A DNA stretch of 64,000 bases. Source: Chloroflexaceae bacterium (lineage in GTDB: Bacteria > Chloroflexota > Chloroflexia > Chloroflexales > Chloroflexaceae). This document shows, piece by piece, positions 32,931 through 41,682 of the stretch. The number at the start of each line of letters is the position of its first letter. The first letter of the stretch is position 1. The position numbers were made by a program, and so were the translations under genes. The notes beneath the pieces were generated by a model, which was given only the letters and a program-made list of their open reading frames with translations, did no database searches and was not told the DNA's origin. Location of the stretch: the NCBI GenBank assembly GCA_025057155.1, contig JANWYD010000015.1:73963-137962 (forward strand), read 5' to 3'.

Positions 32931-34982
32931 CTACGGGCGCGGCGCGGCGGCGCTGGGTGCGCCGACCACGCGGATTTGTGCCGGGTTCCGCACATAGATC
33001 ACCGGGTCGCCCTGGTACCACTCAATCCTCCCCGTGACCTGCACCCGCTGCCCCGGCGCATAGAGTTGCTCGGGGGATCGCTCGAAGTTGGGCCAGTCCT
33101 CCTTCAGGATGCGCACCAGGAAGTGGCCGCGGTGCGGCGCGTGGTAGCCGAGGTAGACCGCTTTCCCGTTGTTGAAGACCTCGCGCAGAACGCCCTCGAC
33201 GGTCACGGTGCGCCCGGCGTAGGCGCGGGCCAGGGTATGGTCAATGACCTCTTGCGAGGCGCGCGCCTCCGCGATGGTTGCGTCCTGGCCCGTTGCGCCC
33301 GGGACGCTGACACCCCGCGGCTGCCCGGGTTCTAGAGCCACAACCGCCCCGTCGGTGCTTACGACGTAGAGCATATTGTTGCTGATTACCCAACTGGCAT
33401 ATTCACTCCAGTAGCGGTCGTAGACGTTGCCCTGTCGCCAGTAGATATAGAAGCCAGCGGGCCAGATACGGGTATTGTAGAGACTGCGGTCGCAGTAGTG
33501 ACTGGTGTTGAAACCCGTTCCGCATTCGTCATTGTCCTGCGATGTCGCAATGTGCGGCAGGTTGGCGACCCGGATGGGATTGGTGTTGACGCCCCGGCTC
33601 GGTGAGCGGTCAGTGATAGTATGGGCAATCCCGACTTCCCAGTGGCCGGCGAAGAGCTGATTGCCGGCCATGGTCAGATACGGCTGCTCATCGGTGGGAA
33701 TAAACGTGCCCTCCATGAAGCGCACCTCGCCAGACCGGTAACCCGGCACGGTGGCGTCGTTCAGCATCATTTCGCCGAAATGCGAGTCCCACCGGCCATC
33801 ACAGGGGTTCTGCTTGCAAGGTGAACCGCGCATCATCACATAGGCCACTTCCGAGCCATCGCTCAGGCGACTGATGACAGGTAGCGGCCCCATTGGCAGA
33901 TAATCGCCATCGCCGAAGCCGCCATTGCCAACGTTAGGTATAAAGGCTGTGGCGCCGGTGTCAAGCCGCAATGCCAGCAAAGCCTGATCCGTAGGCTTAC
34001 TGAGCAGGTTGCGTCGCATCTCGGCGTTGCTTCCCGGCCAGGGGCTCCAGGTCCAGATCGATTCCGTGTCGAGTTGCAGTTTGATAAAAACCACACCGTT
34101 CTGCTCGGCGATCACCGGCCAGCCATAGCTGACGGCTGCGAAATCGTTGTCGCCCAGGGTCATAGGATCACCGGGAACGTGGGCGGCGGTCTTGGTGCGC
34201 CAGGCGCGACCGCCATCGGCATTGCGGATGCCATGGACGAAGAGATCGCGCGAGGCGACCACCACCAGGTTGCGGGTGGCGGAGTAGGCCGGGGGGGTGT
34301 CGACGGGCGATCCAGCGTCGTAGCGCCAGATCTGCTGCATGGTGGTCTTGTTCACGGCGTAGACCGCGGCGCCCATCGAGAAAAACACCCGGTCGCCACT
34401 GATGGCAGGAGGCAAGGGCAGGGTGCTGTTGCCGCTGGCGGCGAAACTGCCCAGGGTCCGGCCATCGGCGGCGTCGAGCTTGTAGAGCGTACCGTTGCTG
34501 GATACGACGAAGAGCGCCCTGGTGTCGGCGTCATAGGCGGGAGTGGAGTTGATGCTTCCGCCGGGGTTGCGGTTCCAGACCGGAGCGCCATTGGCGTTGT
34601 CGAGCGCGTAGACGCCGCGGCTGCCCGCGGCGACGTACACGCGACCACCGCCAGTTACAGGCTGGCTGGTACGTGGCAAGCCGAATTTGCCGGCAGCGAT
34701 GCCGCCGGCGGCGTCGGGGCCGTTCCAGGCCCACTTCCAGCGCCAGGGCGCCGGAACGGCATTAGGATAGAAACTGGTGCGCTGGGCATTGAAGGCGTAC
34801 TGCGACCATTCGGCGGAAGGGTTGGAGGGGGGAAGTCCGGCTGAGGCGATGAAGGGTAAGAGGATTGGACCGGTGGAGCGCTGACCGAGGCTTATTACCT
34901 GAAAGGGTAGGAGAACTCCGAAGATCACCAGAAGGGCGAGCAGGGCGGCGGTTACCAGAGCGGGCCTTGAAGCTCGTTGCAT
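32931..34982 (-). CDS. Exported PQQ-type beta-propeller protein with C-terminal OB-like domain
   Basis: This 683-residue protein has an N-terminal signal anchor (PALVTAALLALLVIFGVLLPF). Repeated propeller blades follow (GRVYVAAGSRGVYALDNANG, LFVVSSNGTLYKLDAADGRT, RVFFSMGAAVYAVNKTTMQQ), typical of the PQQ/BamB-like repeat family. Later blades are longer and Cys-containing (RGSPCKQNPCDGRW). Residues about 590-675 (TVTVEGVLREVFNNGKAVYL, QRVQVTGRIEWYQGDPVIYV) resemble an OB-fold. GGAGGAG precedes ATG 34982. PQQ dehydrogenase active-site residues are not evident, so it is more likely a scaffold or binding protein on the outer face. Confidence 0.8.
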   Translation of the reverse strand: MQRASRPALVTAALLALLVIFGVLLPFQVISLGQRSTGPILLPFIASAGLPPSNPSAEWSQYAFNAQRTSFYPNAVPAPWRWKWAWNGPDAAGGIAAGKFGLPRTSQPVTGGGRVYVAAGSRGVYALDNANGAPVWNRNPGGSINSTPAYDADTRALFVVSSNGTLYKLDAADGRTLGSFAASGNSTLPLPPAISGDRVFFSMGAAVYAVNKTTMQQIWRYDAGSPVDTPPAYSATRNLVVVASRDLFVHGIRNADGGRAWRTKTAAHVPGDPMTLGDNDFAAVSYGWPVIAEQNGVVFIKLQLDTESIWTWSPWPGSNAEMRRNLLSKPTDQALLALRLDTGATAFIPNVGNGGFGDGDYLPMGPLPVISRLSDGSEVAYVMMRGSPCKQNPCDGRWDSHFGEMMLNDATVPGYRSGEVRFMEGTFIPTDEQPYLTMAGNQLFAGHWEVGIAHTITDRSPSRGVNTNPIRVANLPHIATSQDNDECGTGFNTSHYCDRSLYNTRIWPAGFYIYWRQGNVYDRYWSEYASWVISNNMLYVVSTDGAVVALEPGQPRGVSVPGATGQDATIAEARASQEVIDHTLARAYAGRTVTVEGVLREVFNNGKAVYLGYHAPHRGHFLVRILKEDWPNFERSPEQLYAPGQRVQVTGRIEWYQGDPVIYVRNPAQIRVVGAPSAAAPRP

Positions 34983-35225
34983 AAGCTCCTCCGCGGCGTG
35001 GTAGGCTGTCGTAAACCAGATTGTCAGCACACGGGGCGCCGCGCGCCGGAGCCAGGAAGGCGGCGCGCAGCCGGCTTTTGCCGCGGCTCTGTTCTACTGT
35101 ATGTACCTCTGCTGTTACAAGAGTTTGAAGATTACAATTAGATTACAAGCGAGTCGCTGCTGCGGATCACCGCACACTGCGGTAGTTTGCAGGATCGTGG
35201 CCGCCTGGGGCGCAGGTGAGGCGAG

Positions 35226-36011
35226 TTAAGCGGGCAGCGCAGCCGGGCCGTCGCGCTCGGCGCGCTCGTCCTTCAGCGCGACGCCGCTCAGTTTGAGGCG
35301 TCGCGCTTCGCTCATCAAATAGATCAGCGTCTGGGTGGCAGCAGCATAGCTCTGGCCATGGGCATGGATATTCGAGATGCAGTTGCGTTCAGCATCGGTG
35401 CGTCCGGGGCGCGGATCGTAGGTCAGATATATGCCAAGGCTGTCAGCCACGCTCAGACCCGGGCGTTCGCCGATCAGGATGGCGGCCTGCCTGGCGCGAA
35501 GCAGGCTGCCTATCTCATCGGCTACGGCTACCCGACCCTGGCGCACCACCACGATCGGCGCCAGGCGCCAGCCCAGACCCTGGAGGGCTTCGGCTATGTG
35601 GATAACCAGGGGGGCAGCGTGACGATGTACTGCCAGGGCCGAGAGACCATCCGCGATGGCCAGAACGGCGTCATACGGCTCACCATCAGGCGGTGCGTGC
35701 AGGGATAGGGCCACGCGGGAATCGTCGTTCAGGCGCCGGCCGAGGTCGGGGCGCTTGAGATAGGTTGCCCGGTCGGGTGCGGCGCTGTGCACGATCAGCA
35801 CGGGCAATCCGGCGGCGCCCGCCGCTGCGGCCACACCTTCGGCGTCGAAGGGCAGATGCACCGCGTCGCGGGCGCGGGCGTGGTCGTATTGGAAGGCCAG
35901 CAGCGGAGCGGTAGGCAGACCGTCGCCAGCGCGACCGAGGGCGATGCGGGCATTGGTATAGCGGCGCAGCGCCTGCCACGGGTCATTAGAAGGCAGGGGT
36001 TCGTCAGACAT
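35226..36011 (-). CDS. eutC: Ethanolamine ammonia-lyase small subunit
   Basis: This 261-residue subunit joins EutB to form the adenosylcobalamin-dependent enzyme that converts ethanolamine to acetaldehyde and ammonia. Family stretches are NARIALGRAGDGLPT at the start, YLKRPDLGRRLNDDSR, LALHAPPDGEPYDAVLAIAD and GERPGLSVADSLGIYLTYDP (cobalamin-contacting region), plus CISNIHAHGQSYAAATQTLI at the end. Length is typical. It is last in the operon, 36 bases after eutB. No microcompartment shell or reactivase (EutA) gene is in the window. Confidence 0.95.
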   Translation of the reverse strand: MSDEPLPSNDPWQALRRYTNARIALGRAGDGLPTAPLLAFQYDHARARDAVHLPFDAEGVAAAAGAAGLPVLIVHSAAPDRATYLKRPDLGRRLNDDSRVALSLHAPPDGEPYDAVLAIADGLSALAVHRHAAPLVIHIAEALQGLGWRLAPIVVVRQGRVAVADEIGSLLRARQAAILIGERPGLSVADSLGIYLTYDPRPGRTDAERNCISNIHAHGQSYAAATQTLIYLMSEARRLKLSGVALKDERAERDGPAALPA

Positions 36012-36047
36012 GGTAGCACCTGTTTGCGGGTCGGTGGCGCATTCGCT

Positions 36048-37442
36048 TTACGCGCGCCCGGCGGCAAGCTGGGCGACAGCCTGCAGCAGGCGCGGTTGCT
36101 CACGAGAGGCCAGGCGACCATCAGGCTCGATGATGCCCATATCAATCAGCCAGGCCTCAAACTCCGGAGCGGGTCGCAGGCCCAGGGTGGTCTGCACAAA
36201 GCGCACATCGTGATACGAGGTGCTCTGGTAGTTGAGCATCACGTCATCGGCCCCGGGCACGCCCATGATGTAGGCGCAGCCAGCCACGCCCAGCAGCACC
36301 AGGAGGTTGTCAATATCGTTCTGGTCTGCTTCGGCGTGATTAGTGTAGCACGCGTCGCAGCCCATCGGCACGCCCATCAGGCGACCGCAGAAGAGGTCTT
36401 CGAGCGCAGCGCGGGTGATCTGCTTGCCATCGTAGAGATATTCAGGACCGATAAAGCCCACCACCGTGTTGACCAGCAGCGGCTCGAAGTGGCGGGCCAC
36501 GGCATAGGCCCGGGCCTCGCAGGTCTGCTGGTCAACGCCGTGGTGGGCGTTGGCCGAGAGGGCGCTGCCCTGACCGGTTTCAAAGTACATCACGTTGTCG
36601 CCGATGGCGCCGCGACCCAACGACAGCGCGGCGGCGCGCGCCTCGCGCAGGAGGGCGAGGTTGACCCCGAAGGAGCGGTTGGCGGCTTCGGTGCCGGCAA
36701 TGGACTGGAACACCAGGTCCACCGGAGCGCCGCGTTCGATGGCGGCCATCTGGGTGGTGACGTGGGCCAGTAGCGACGACTGGATGGGGATGGCGTAACG
36801 CTGGCGCAGATCATCAATCAATTCAAGGAGGGCGATGACGGCCTGTGGGCTGTCGGTAGCGGGATTGATGCCAATTACCGCATCGCCGCAGCCGTGGAGC
36901 AGACCGTCGAGGATCGAGGCGGCGATGCCGCGGGGATCGTCGGTGGGGTGGTTAGGCTGGATGCGTGACGAGAAGCGGCCGGGCAGGCCGATGGTGGTGC
37001 GAAAGCGGGTTACCACGCGGCACTTGCGGCTGACCGCGATCAGATCCTGATTACGCATAATCTTGGAGACGGCAGCGGCCATTTCAGGAGTGATCCCGGG
37101 CGCCAGAGCGTTGAGGACCTCGCTATCCGTAGCGTAGGAGAGCAGCCATTCACGGAAGGCGCCCACGGTCAAGCCGCTAATGGGTGCAAAGGCGGCGCGA
37201 TCGTGGGTATCAAGGATCAGGCGCGTGACTTCGTCTTCCTCGTAGGGGATCAGCGGTTCTTCGAGAAAGGTTGTCAGTGGCAGCTCGGCCAGGCACAGTT
37301 GGGCGGCGACCCGCTCTTCAGCGCTCTCGGCGGCGAGACCGGCAAGCTGGTCGCCTGAGCGTTCAGGGGTGGCTCTGGCCATGAGGGTCTTGAGATCCTT
37401 GAACTGGTAGGTGCGCCCGCCAAGGGTCTGGGTGTATGGCAT
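36048..37442 (-). CDS. eutB: Ethanolamine ammonia-lyase large subunit
   Basis: This 464-residue catalytic TIM-barrel subunit binds ethanolamine and, with EutC, adenosylcobalamin. Recognisable tracts include LTVGAFREWLLSYATDSEVL, RTTIGLPGRFSSRIQPNHPT, DAVIGINPATDSPQAVIALL, MYFETGQGSALSANAHHGVD and VGFIGPEYLYDGKQITRAAL, the last ones lining the active site. Length matches the family. The gene lies between the ethanolamine permease and eutC on the minus strand. The acetaldehyde made would need an aldehyde dehydrogenase encoded elsewhere. Confidence 0.96.
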   Translation of the reverse strand: MPYTQTLGGRTYQFKDLKTLMARATPERSGDQLAGLAAESAEERVAAQLCLAELPLTTFLEEPLIPYEEDEVTRLILDTHDRAAFAPISGLTVGAFREWLLSYATDSEVLNALAPGITPEMAAAVSKIMRNQDLIAVSRKCRVVTRFRTTIGLPGRFSSRIQPNHPTDDPRGIAASILDGLLHGCGDAVIGINPATDSPQAVIALLELIDDLRQRYAIPIQSSLLAHVTTQMAAIERGAPVDLVFQSIAGTEAANRSFGVNLALLREARAAALSLGRGAIGDNVMYFETGQGSALSANAHHGVDQQTCEARAYAVARHFEPLLVNTVVGFIGPEYLYDGKQITRAALEDLFCGRLMGVPMGCDACYTNHAEADQNDIDNLLVLLGVAGCAYIMGVPGADDVMLNYQSTSYHDVRFVQTTLGLRPAPEFEAWLIDMGIIEPDGRLASREQPRLLQAVAQLAAGRA

Positions 37443-37638
37443 GGTTCAAACCCGCTTGAGTCTCTAGTGTTCGTCACTATGCTTCTCCGGCTCCGCGGAC
37501 CGGTTGTGTGGAGATGTAGAGCTGTGGAGGTGCGGAGGTGTGTAAGGAGAGGCGCATATCGGTGCATTCTCGAACAGAGGAGGTCCGGAGGGGCTTTGCC
37601 CTCCCGGAAACTCTCTGCTCCGACCATCCGGTGAAGCC
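37443..37638. repeat. Spacer with 9-bp array and GGAGGGGCTTTGCCCTCC hairpin
   Basis: GTGTGGAGATGTAGAGCTG-type units (37505-37543) form a short 9-bp array between the permease stop and eutB. CCGGAGGGGCTTTGCCCTCC (37580-37600) is an imperfect hairpin. Both lie inside the putative eut operon and could reduce or process read-through. Confidence 0.55.
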
Positions 37639-39135
37639 TCACAGATGCTTGAGTTCACGTTCGGCTTCGGCGATCAGCGCGGCTTCTTCTTCGGGCGCCT
37701 GGGCAACGAGGCGCTTGCGGCTATAGAAGAAGTAGTACGCCACCATTACCGCCATAAAGATCGCCGTGCCGATCACGCCGGGCCGGTTATCCTCGATCGC
37801 CATGGTGGCGAAGAGCGAGAGCACGGCCAGAACTGTGCCGACCACGGCGCCGGGCACTCCGAGGGGGCTTTTGTAGGGGCGGTGCAGGTTGGGGCGGGTA
37901 ATAGCCAGCTTGATATACGAGAGCATCACCAGCGCGTAGGAGATCACCGCGCCGAAAACGCTCATAGTCAGGAGCGCGGCGCCAACGCTGCTGCCGCTGC
38001 CGAGGAGATCGATCAACAGGGCCAGAACCAGACCGACTACGCCGCCGAGGATGAGCGCGCGAGCGGGCGTATGGCGCGCGCCGGTCACCGAGATCCAGCG
38101 GGGGATGTAGCCGGCGCGCGAGAGGGAGAAGAGCACCCGCCCGTAGGCGTAGATGATGGTGTGGAAACTGGCTACCAGGCCGGTGAGCGCCACCAGGGTC
38201 AAGACAATCGTTGTAGCGCCGGAACCGAAGATGGCGCGGAAGCCGATCTCCAGGGGAGCTGCCGACTCGCCGACCTCCGCGGCGCCGCCGCCTACGCCGG
38301 AGTTGAGCACCAGGGTCAGCAAGGAGAGCGCCAGTAAGGTGAGCAGACCCCAGATCAGCGCCCTGGGAATATCGCGCACGACGTCGTGACTTTCTTCGGC
38401 CGCCAGGGGCAGTTGCTCGATTGCCAGATAGAACCAGATGGCAAAAGGCAAGGCCGCGAATACGCCGTACCAGCCGAAGGGGAGGAAGGCGTTATTGCCT
38501 GGCGTGGGCGGGATGTTGAACACGCGATCCCAGCTAAAGGCCCCGGAGATCACCGCGCCGACGTAGAACACCACCAGGGCGCCGATGGCCAGGAGCGTGA
38601 CGATCAGGCCAACGCGCAGGGTGAGGGCGGTGCCCAGGACATTGATGCCGACAAAGACGGCGTAGAAAACCACCCACCAGACGTAGAGCGGAACAAAGGA
38701 GAAAATGGTCTGCATGTAGGCGGCGATGGAGGTGACAATCACCGCGGGGGTGATTACATATTCGATAATATCAGCAACGCCGTTCACAAACCCAAGGGTT
38801 GGCCCAAAGGCGTTGCGGGTGAACGAGTAGAAACCGCCAGCATGGGGCAGGGCGGCGGATAGTTCCGCAATTGAAAAAACCATGCACAGGTACATGACGG
38901 CCACAACGAACGTGGCAAGCAGGAGACCGCCGAATCCGCCCGCAGACAGACCGTAGTTCCAGCCAAAGAAATCGCCCGAAATAACCGCGCCAACGCCGAG
39001 GGCCCACAACAGCACCCAGCCGGCGCTTTTGCGCAGGCGGCGCTGCGCCAGATACTCCTCGCCGACCTGTTCGTAGGTTACTCCGCCAACATCAACCTGT
39101 GACTTTCTGCCGAGCGCCTGTGGCTTGTCAGCCAT
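37639..39135 (-). CDS. APC-family permease, probable ethanolamine permease
   Basis: This 498-residue membrane protein has twelve predicted helices of the amino acid-polyamine-organocation fold. Its opening region (GWVLLWALGVGAVISGDFFG, WNYGLSAGGFGG, LPHAGGFYSFTRNAFGP) closely resembles ethanolamine permeases. The ATG at 39135 has GAGAGGAG about seven bases upstream. A longer frame to 39273 would run into the leader RNA. It is first in the eut series and should import ethanolamine for EutBC. Substrate is inferred from context and resemblance. Confidence 0.88.
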   Translation of the reverse strand: MADKPQALGRKSQVDVGGVTYEQVGEEYLAQRRLRKSAGWVLLWALGVGAVISGDFFGWNYGLSAGGFGGLLLATFVVAVMYLCMVFSIAELSAALPHAGGFYSFTRNAFGPTLGFVNGVADIIEYVITPAVIVTSIAAYMQTIFSFVPLYVWWVVFYAVFVGINVLGTALTLRVGLIVTLLAIGALVVFYVGAVISGAFSWDRVFNIPPTPGNNAFLPFGWYGVFAALPFAIWFYLAIEQLPLAAEESHDVVRDIPRALIWGLLTLLALSLLTLVLNSGVGGGAAEVGESAAPLEIGFRAIFGSGATTIVLTLVALTGLVASFHTIIYAYGRVLFSLSRAGYIPRWISVTGARHTPARALILGGVVGLVLALLIDLLGSGSSVGAALLTMSVFGAVISYALVMLSYIKLAITRPNLHRPYKSPLGVPGAVVGTVLAVLSLFATMAIEDNRPGVIGTAIFMAVMVAYYFFYSRKRLVAQAPEEEAALIAEAERELKHL

Positions 39136-39264
39136 AACCGGACTCCTCTCAGGATCCAACGAACAAACGAATGCCAACCCGCAAACCTGGACCCTCGCGT
39201 AACCACGAGCCGCGATCGGCGCGTGGCCGGGCGTGAGCCGCAGGATGGAGGCCATACTGCGAAA

Positions 39265-39365
39265 CTGCCGCATTTGCGGCAGCGCATCTTACGCAGCATG
39301 CGACCGGGGCAAAGCTATGCCGCCTGCGGCGCTGGAGGAGTCGCGGTCGCTCTTCGCTCATGCTG
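39265..39365 (-). promoter_or_regulatory. Candidate structured leader RNA of the ethanolamine operon
   Basis: Read on the minus strand, CAGCAT (39365-39360) pairs with ATGCTG (39299-39294), and directly inside it GCGACC (39350-39345) pairs with GGTCGC (39305-39300). The result is a 12-bp helix with a 9-base bulge on one side. A GCCGC-AG-GCGGC hairpin (39319-39330) sits inside. A second perfect hairpin, CTGCCGCA-TT-TGCGGCAG (39265-39282), follows. All of this lies between the promoter and the permease start. I found no convincing B12-box, so it is not called a cobalamin riboswitch. Confidence 0.5.
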
Positions 39366-39379
39366 GGGAAATTGCGATA

Positions 39380-39408
39380 AATGTACCGGATCGTCAGCGG
39401 GTTGTCAA
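39380..39408 (-). promoter_or_regulatory. Promoter of the ethanolamine operon
   Basis: On the minus strand TTGACA (39408-39403), a 17-base spacer and TACATT (39385-39380) form a good promoter. Transcription would start near 39373, giving a leader of about 238 bases before the permease start codon. Confidence 0.65.
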
Positions 39409-39518
39409 GCGACGTGTGTATGGCGAGGCACGCACGCCAGGCCGGGGAACGGGCGTCTCTGGCGGGCGCAGCGTAGCGCACGGGGCGCTGCGCCGCCAGC
39501 GTCGGGTTGACGGGGCGT

Positions 39519-39537
39519 GGGGAAACCAGCTTTCCCC
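39519..39537. repeat. GGGGAAACC-family palindrome
   Basis: GGGGAAACCAGCTTTCCCC is a 19-bp near-perfect palindrome of the dispersed family. It lies 26 bases past the stop of the ferric-reductase-like gene. Confidence 0.6.
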
Positions 39538-39562
39538 ACACCCTCGCCTGGCGGGAAGGTTC

Positions 39563-40465
39563 TCATTCCGCCCGGAGCAGACCGATTGCGGCTTCGCCAG
39601 AAGACGCGCCCGCAACGGGCGGAAGCGGGCATGACGGGTGGGCTGCGCTGCCCGGCGTCCCCCCAGAATGGCGCCGTAAGGGGGCGACACTCCTGAGGAG
39701 GCGATAGCAAAAAAGAAACAGGACGCTGCCGCCGGTGGTCCAATAGAGGCTCTGGACCCAGGGATTGGCGCTGTCGCTGCCGCTGAAGATGCCATGCAGC
39801 AATACAAGAACGAAGAGCGCGAAGCTCAGGAAGTGGATGAGCCGCCAGGCCCCACGACCGATCCATGATTTGATGTAGAAGCTGAGACCAACCAGGGCCA
39901 GAAGATACAGGCCGATCTGGCCCAGACCAACCCAGAGGGGTTGATGGCCGGCATAGGCAAAGGGGACCAGAAGCTGACGCAAGTCAGCCTGAATGTAGCG
40001 ATCACCAAGCAGGATGAAAGCATGAAACATGGCGAAGGCCAATCCCAGCAAACTGGCGTGCTGGTGGAGGTCGAAGGCCATAGGACCGCCCTGCCAGAGG
40101 CGGGCGAGTTTGCTGGTCATCAGCAGGCCGGCGACCGTGCTCAGCCAGAGCAAAACGTAGGCGACGATGGCGCTGCTGCGGGCCAGGTACCAGTAGGCGT
40201 GCGGCGCATCCCCCAGAAGCGAGGCGCTCAGGGCGGGGAGCCAGGCGGGTAAGACAAACACGGCGCCAAGAGCGCCGGCAATCGCGGCGGCAAGGAGGCT
40301 GAACAGGGTGGGAAGAGCCATCGTAGGAGGCAGGATATCGTCGGTCCCCCGAGCGGCGGGAGTGGCCAGTGGTCCCTCCGTCGCAGGCGCGTCGGATGGG
40401 GGAGTGCGCCTGGCGGCGTTGGCCGCGCGAATGGCGGCCAGGCGGGCGGTTTTGTCGCTGCTCAT
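39563..40465 (-). CDS. Ferric-reductase-like transmembrane haem protein
   Basis: This 300-residue membrane protein has about six helices with paired histidines on neighbouring helices (FDLHQHASLLGLAFAMFHAF and WRLIHFLSFALFVLVLLHGI), as in the haem-b-binding ferric reductase/NOX/MsrQ superfamily. Residues 1-50 are a soluble Ala/Arg-rich stretch and there is no FAD or NAD domain, so it must receive electrons from a partner. The ATG at 40465 is supported by AGGAG seven bases upstream. It follows apbE on the same strand, suggesting membrane electron transfer involving a flavinylated protein. Confidence 0.8.
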   Translation of the reverse strand: MSSDKTARLAAIRAANAARRTPPSDAPATEGPLATPAARGTDDILPPTMALPTLFSLLAAAIAGALGAVFVLPAWLPALSASLLGDAPHAYWYLARSSAIVAYVLLWLSTVAGLLMTSKLARLWQGGPMAFDLHQHASLLGLAFAMFHAFILLGDRYIQADLRQLLVPFAYAGHQPLWVGLGQIGLYLLALVGLSFYIKSWIGRGAWRLIHFLSFALFVLVLLHGIFSGSDSANPWVQSLYWTTGGSVLFLFCYRLLRSVAPLRRHSGGTPGSAAHPSCPLPPVAGASSGEAAIGLLRAE

Positions 40466-40510
40466 GGTCATTCTCCTGAACTGATGCAAAAATGGGCGAT
40501 CGGAGAGGAA

Positions 40511-40601
40511 TGGGGAAACCGGGTTTTCCCACGCCCCGGCCTGCTGCGGACCCGGCAAATCACAACCCTGCTTCGAGGGTGTGGGGAAACCCGGTTTCCC
40601 C
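40511..40601. repeat. Two GGGGAAACC-family palindromes
   Basis: GGGGAAACCGGGTTTTCCC (from 40512) and GGGGAAACCCGGTTTCCCC (40583-40601) lie between the ferric-reductase-like start and the apbE stop. Each is followed by a CCCCGG tail. The second is a perfect 19-bp palindrome around its central base. Confidence 0.65.
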
Positions 40602-40691
40602 ATGCCCCGGCTCGATGGGAGGGCGCCGAAACGTTCAACGCTGCTCGTGAGGATGTAGGGACGCCGGCTGTACCATACTCCGGCCACTTAG

Positions 40692-41618
40692 CTACGCGCG
40701 CTTCCACAACAACGCTTCGAGCGTCGGAGTGTGCAGCACCGCGCCATCGTCACGGACGAGGAGACCGGCCAGCCAGGGGCGCGCGTCCAGCCAGGACAGG
40801 CCGGCGGCGCTGCCCAGGATCAGCGCGGCCTTGGCGGCGATCTCGGCGTCGGCAGCGCTTGCGGCCACCACGGTCACGCTAAGCAGGTCAGTCTCGGCGG
40901 GCGCGCCGGTGCGCGGATCGATGATATGGTGGCGCTCCATATCGCCCTGACGCCAGCGTCGGTAATCGCGCCCGGAGGTTGCCACGCCGCCGGAGGCGAT
41001 CCGCAGCACTGCCAGGGGATCGGCGCTGCCACGGGGGTCCTGCACGCCGATGGGCCAGGCGGCGCCGTCGCGACGCGGGCCGCTGACGGCGATGTCGCCG
41101 CCGACATCCACCAGGGCCGGGCCATGGCGGGCGATCAGGCGGATGGCTCGATCAGCGGCCCAGCCCTTGGCCACTCCGCCCAGGTCGAGGCGGAGGCCAG
41201 GCGGGCGATCCACGCTGCCGTGGAGCGGATCAACGCGAATGCGACGCCAGTCTGCCACGGGCCGGGCGAGCGTTGCCGCGGCGGGCGACGCGCCGCTAGC
41301 GACAATGCTGAAGTCGCGGTCGTAGCCGGCATGCTCCAGGGCTTCCAGCACCAGCGGGGTCACGAGGCCGTCGGTCGCTGCGGCGCCGCGCAGGGCCAGG
41401 GCGAGCGCCTCGGCCAGCGTGGGGCTGATGACAAGCCACTCGCGCCGGGAGCTGTTCAGACAGCTTAATTCGCTGTCGGGTCGGAAGCGGCTGAGGATCG
41501 CCTCCCAGCTCGCGAAGACCCCGGGCAGGCTTGCTAGCGCCGGCCGGGCGATAGGGTCCGGCGCTTCGAGTATGACCAGGATCTGGCTGCCCATAGCGCG
41601 GAAGGAAAATGTGACCAT
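40692..41618 (-). CDS. apbE: ApbE-like FAD:protein FMN transferase
   Basis: This 308-residue enzyme covalently attaches FMN from FAD to a Thr/Ser of target flavoproteins. Characteristic segments are FRAMGSQILVIL, RLDLGGVAKGWAADRAIRLI, ALVDVGGDIAVSG, GGVATSGRDYRRW and HHIIDPRTGAPAE with the metal-binding Asp. No signal peptide is obvious from ATG 41618. It sits between a ferric-reductase-like gene and a small anchored protein. A target with a standard D-x-x-S-G-A-T site is not seen among neighbours; the nearest is the ASGGAT stretch in the next gene. Confidence 0.92.
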   Translation of the reverse strand: MVTFSFRAMGSQILVILEAPDPIARPALASLPGVFASWEAILSRFRPDSELSCLNSSRREWLVISPTLAEALALALRGAAATDGLVTPLVLEALEHAGYDRDFSIVASGASPAAATLARPVADWRRIRVDPLHGSVDRPPGLRLDLGGVAKGWAADRAIRLIARHGPALVDVGGDIAVSGPRRDGAAWPIGVQDPRGSADPLAVLRIASGGVATSGRDYRRWRQGDMERHHIIDPRTGAPAETDLLSVTVVAASAADAEIAAKAALILGSAAGLSWLDARPWLAGLLVRDDGAVLHTPTLEALLWKRA

Positions 41619-41627
41619 AGGTGACAC

Positions 41628-41660
41628 CCCAACTCTCAATTTCGGGTTGTGGATTGCCGT
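41628..41660. repeat. Inverted AATCC-heptamer element
   Basis: CAATTTCGGGTTGTGGATTGCCGTCCG is the complement of the CGGCAATCCACAA...GAAATTG form of the heptamer family. It lies between the apbE start and the stop of the small anchored protein gene. Confidence 0.5.
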
Positions 41661-41682
41661 CCGTTGCCAGGCGACGACGCCA

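Larger units (their letters stand above)
39136..39562. other. eut promoter/leader region plus palindrome
   Basis: Contains the structured leader (39265-39365), the promoter (39380-39408) and a GGGGAAACCAGCTTTCCCC palindrome (39519-39537) at the convergent/divergent boundary with the ferric-reductase-like gene. No protein gene is supported. A 73-codon frame through the leader lacks a ribosome-binding site. Confidence 0.6.

Noticed and set aside
39078..39299. 73-codon frame starting MLRKMRCRKCGSFAV in the eut leader
   Set aside because: It has no ribosome-binding site, overlaps the proposed leader hairpins and ends inside the permease gene. The CxxC is probably fortuitous.
39136..39373. Cobalamin riboswitch in the eut leader
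   Set aside because: It would be expected upstream of B12-dependent enzymes, but no GCCACTG-type B12-box or matching core was found by eye.
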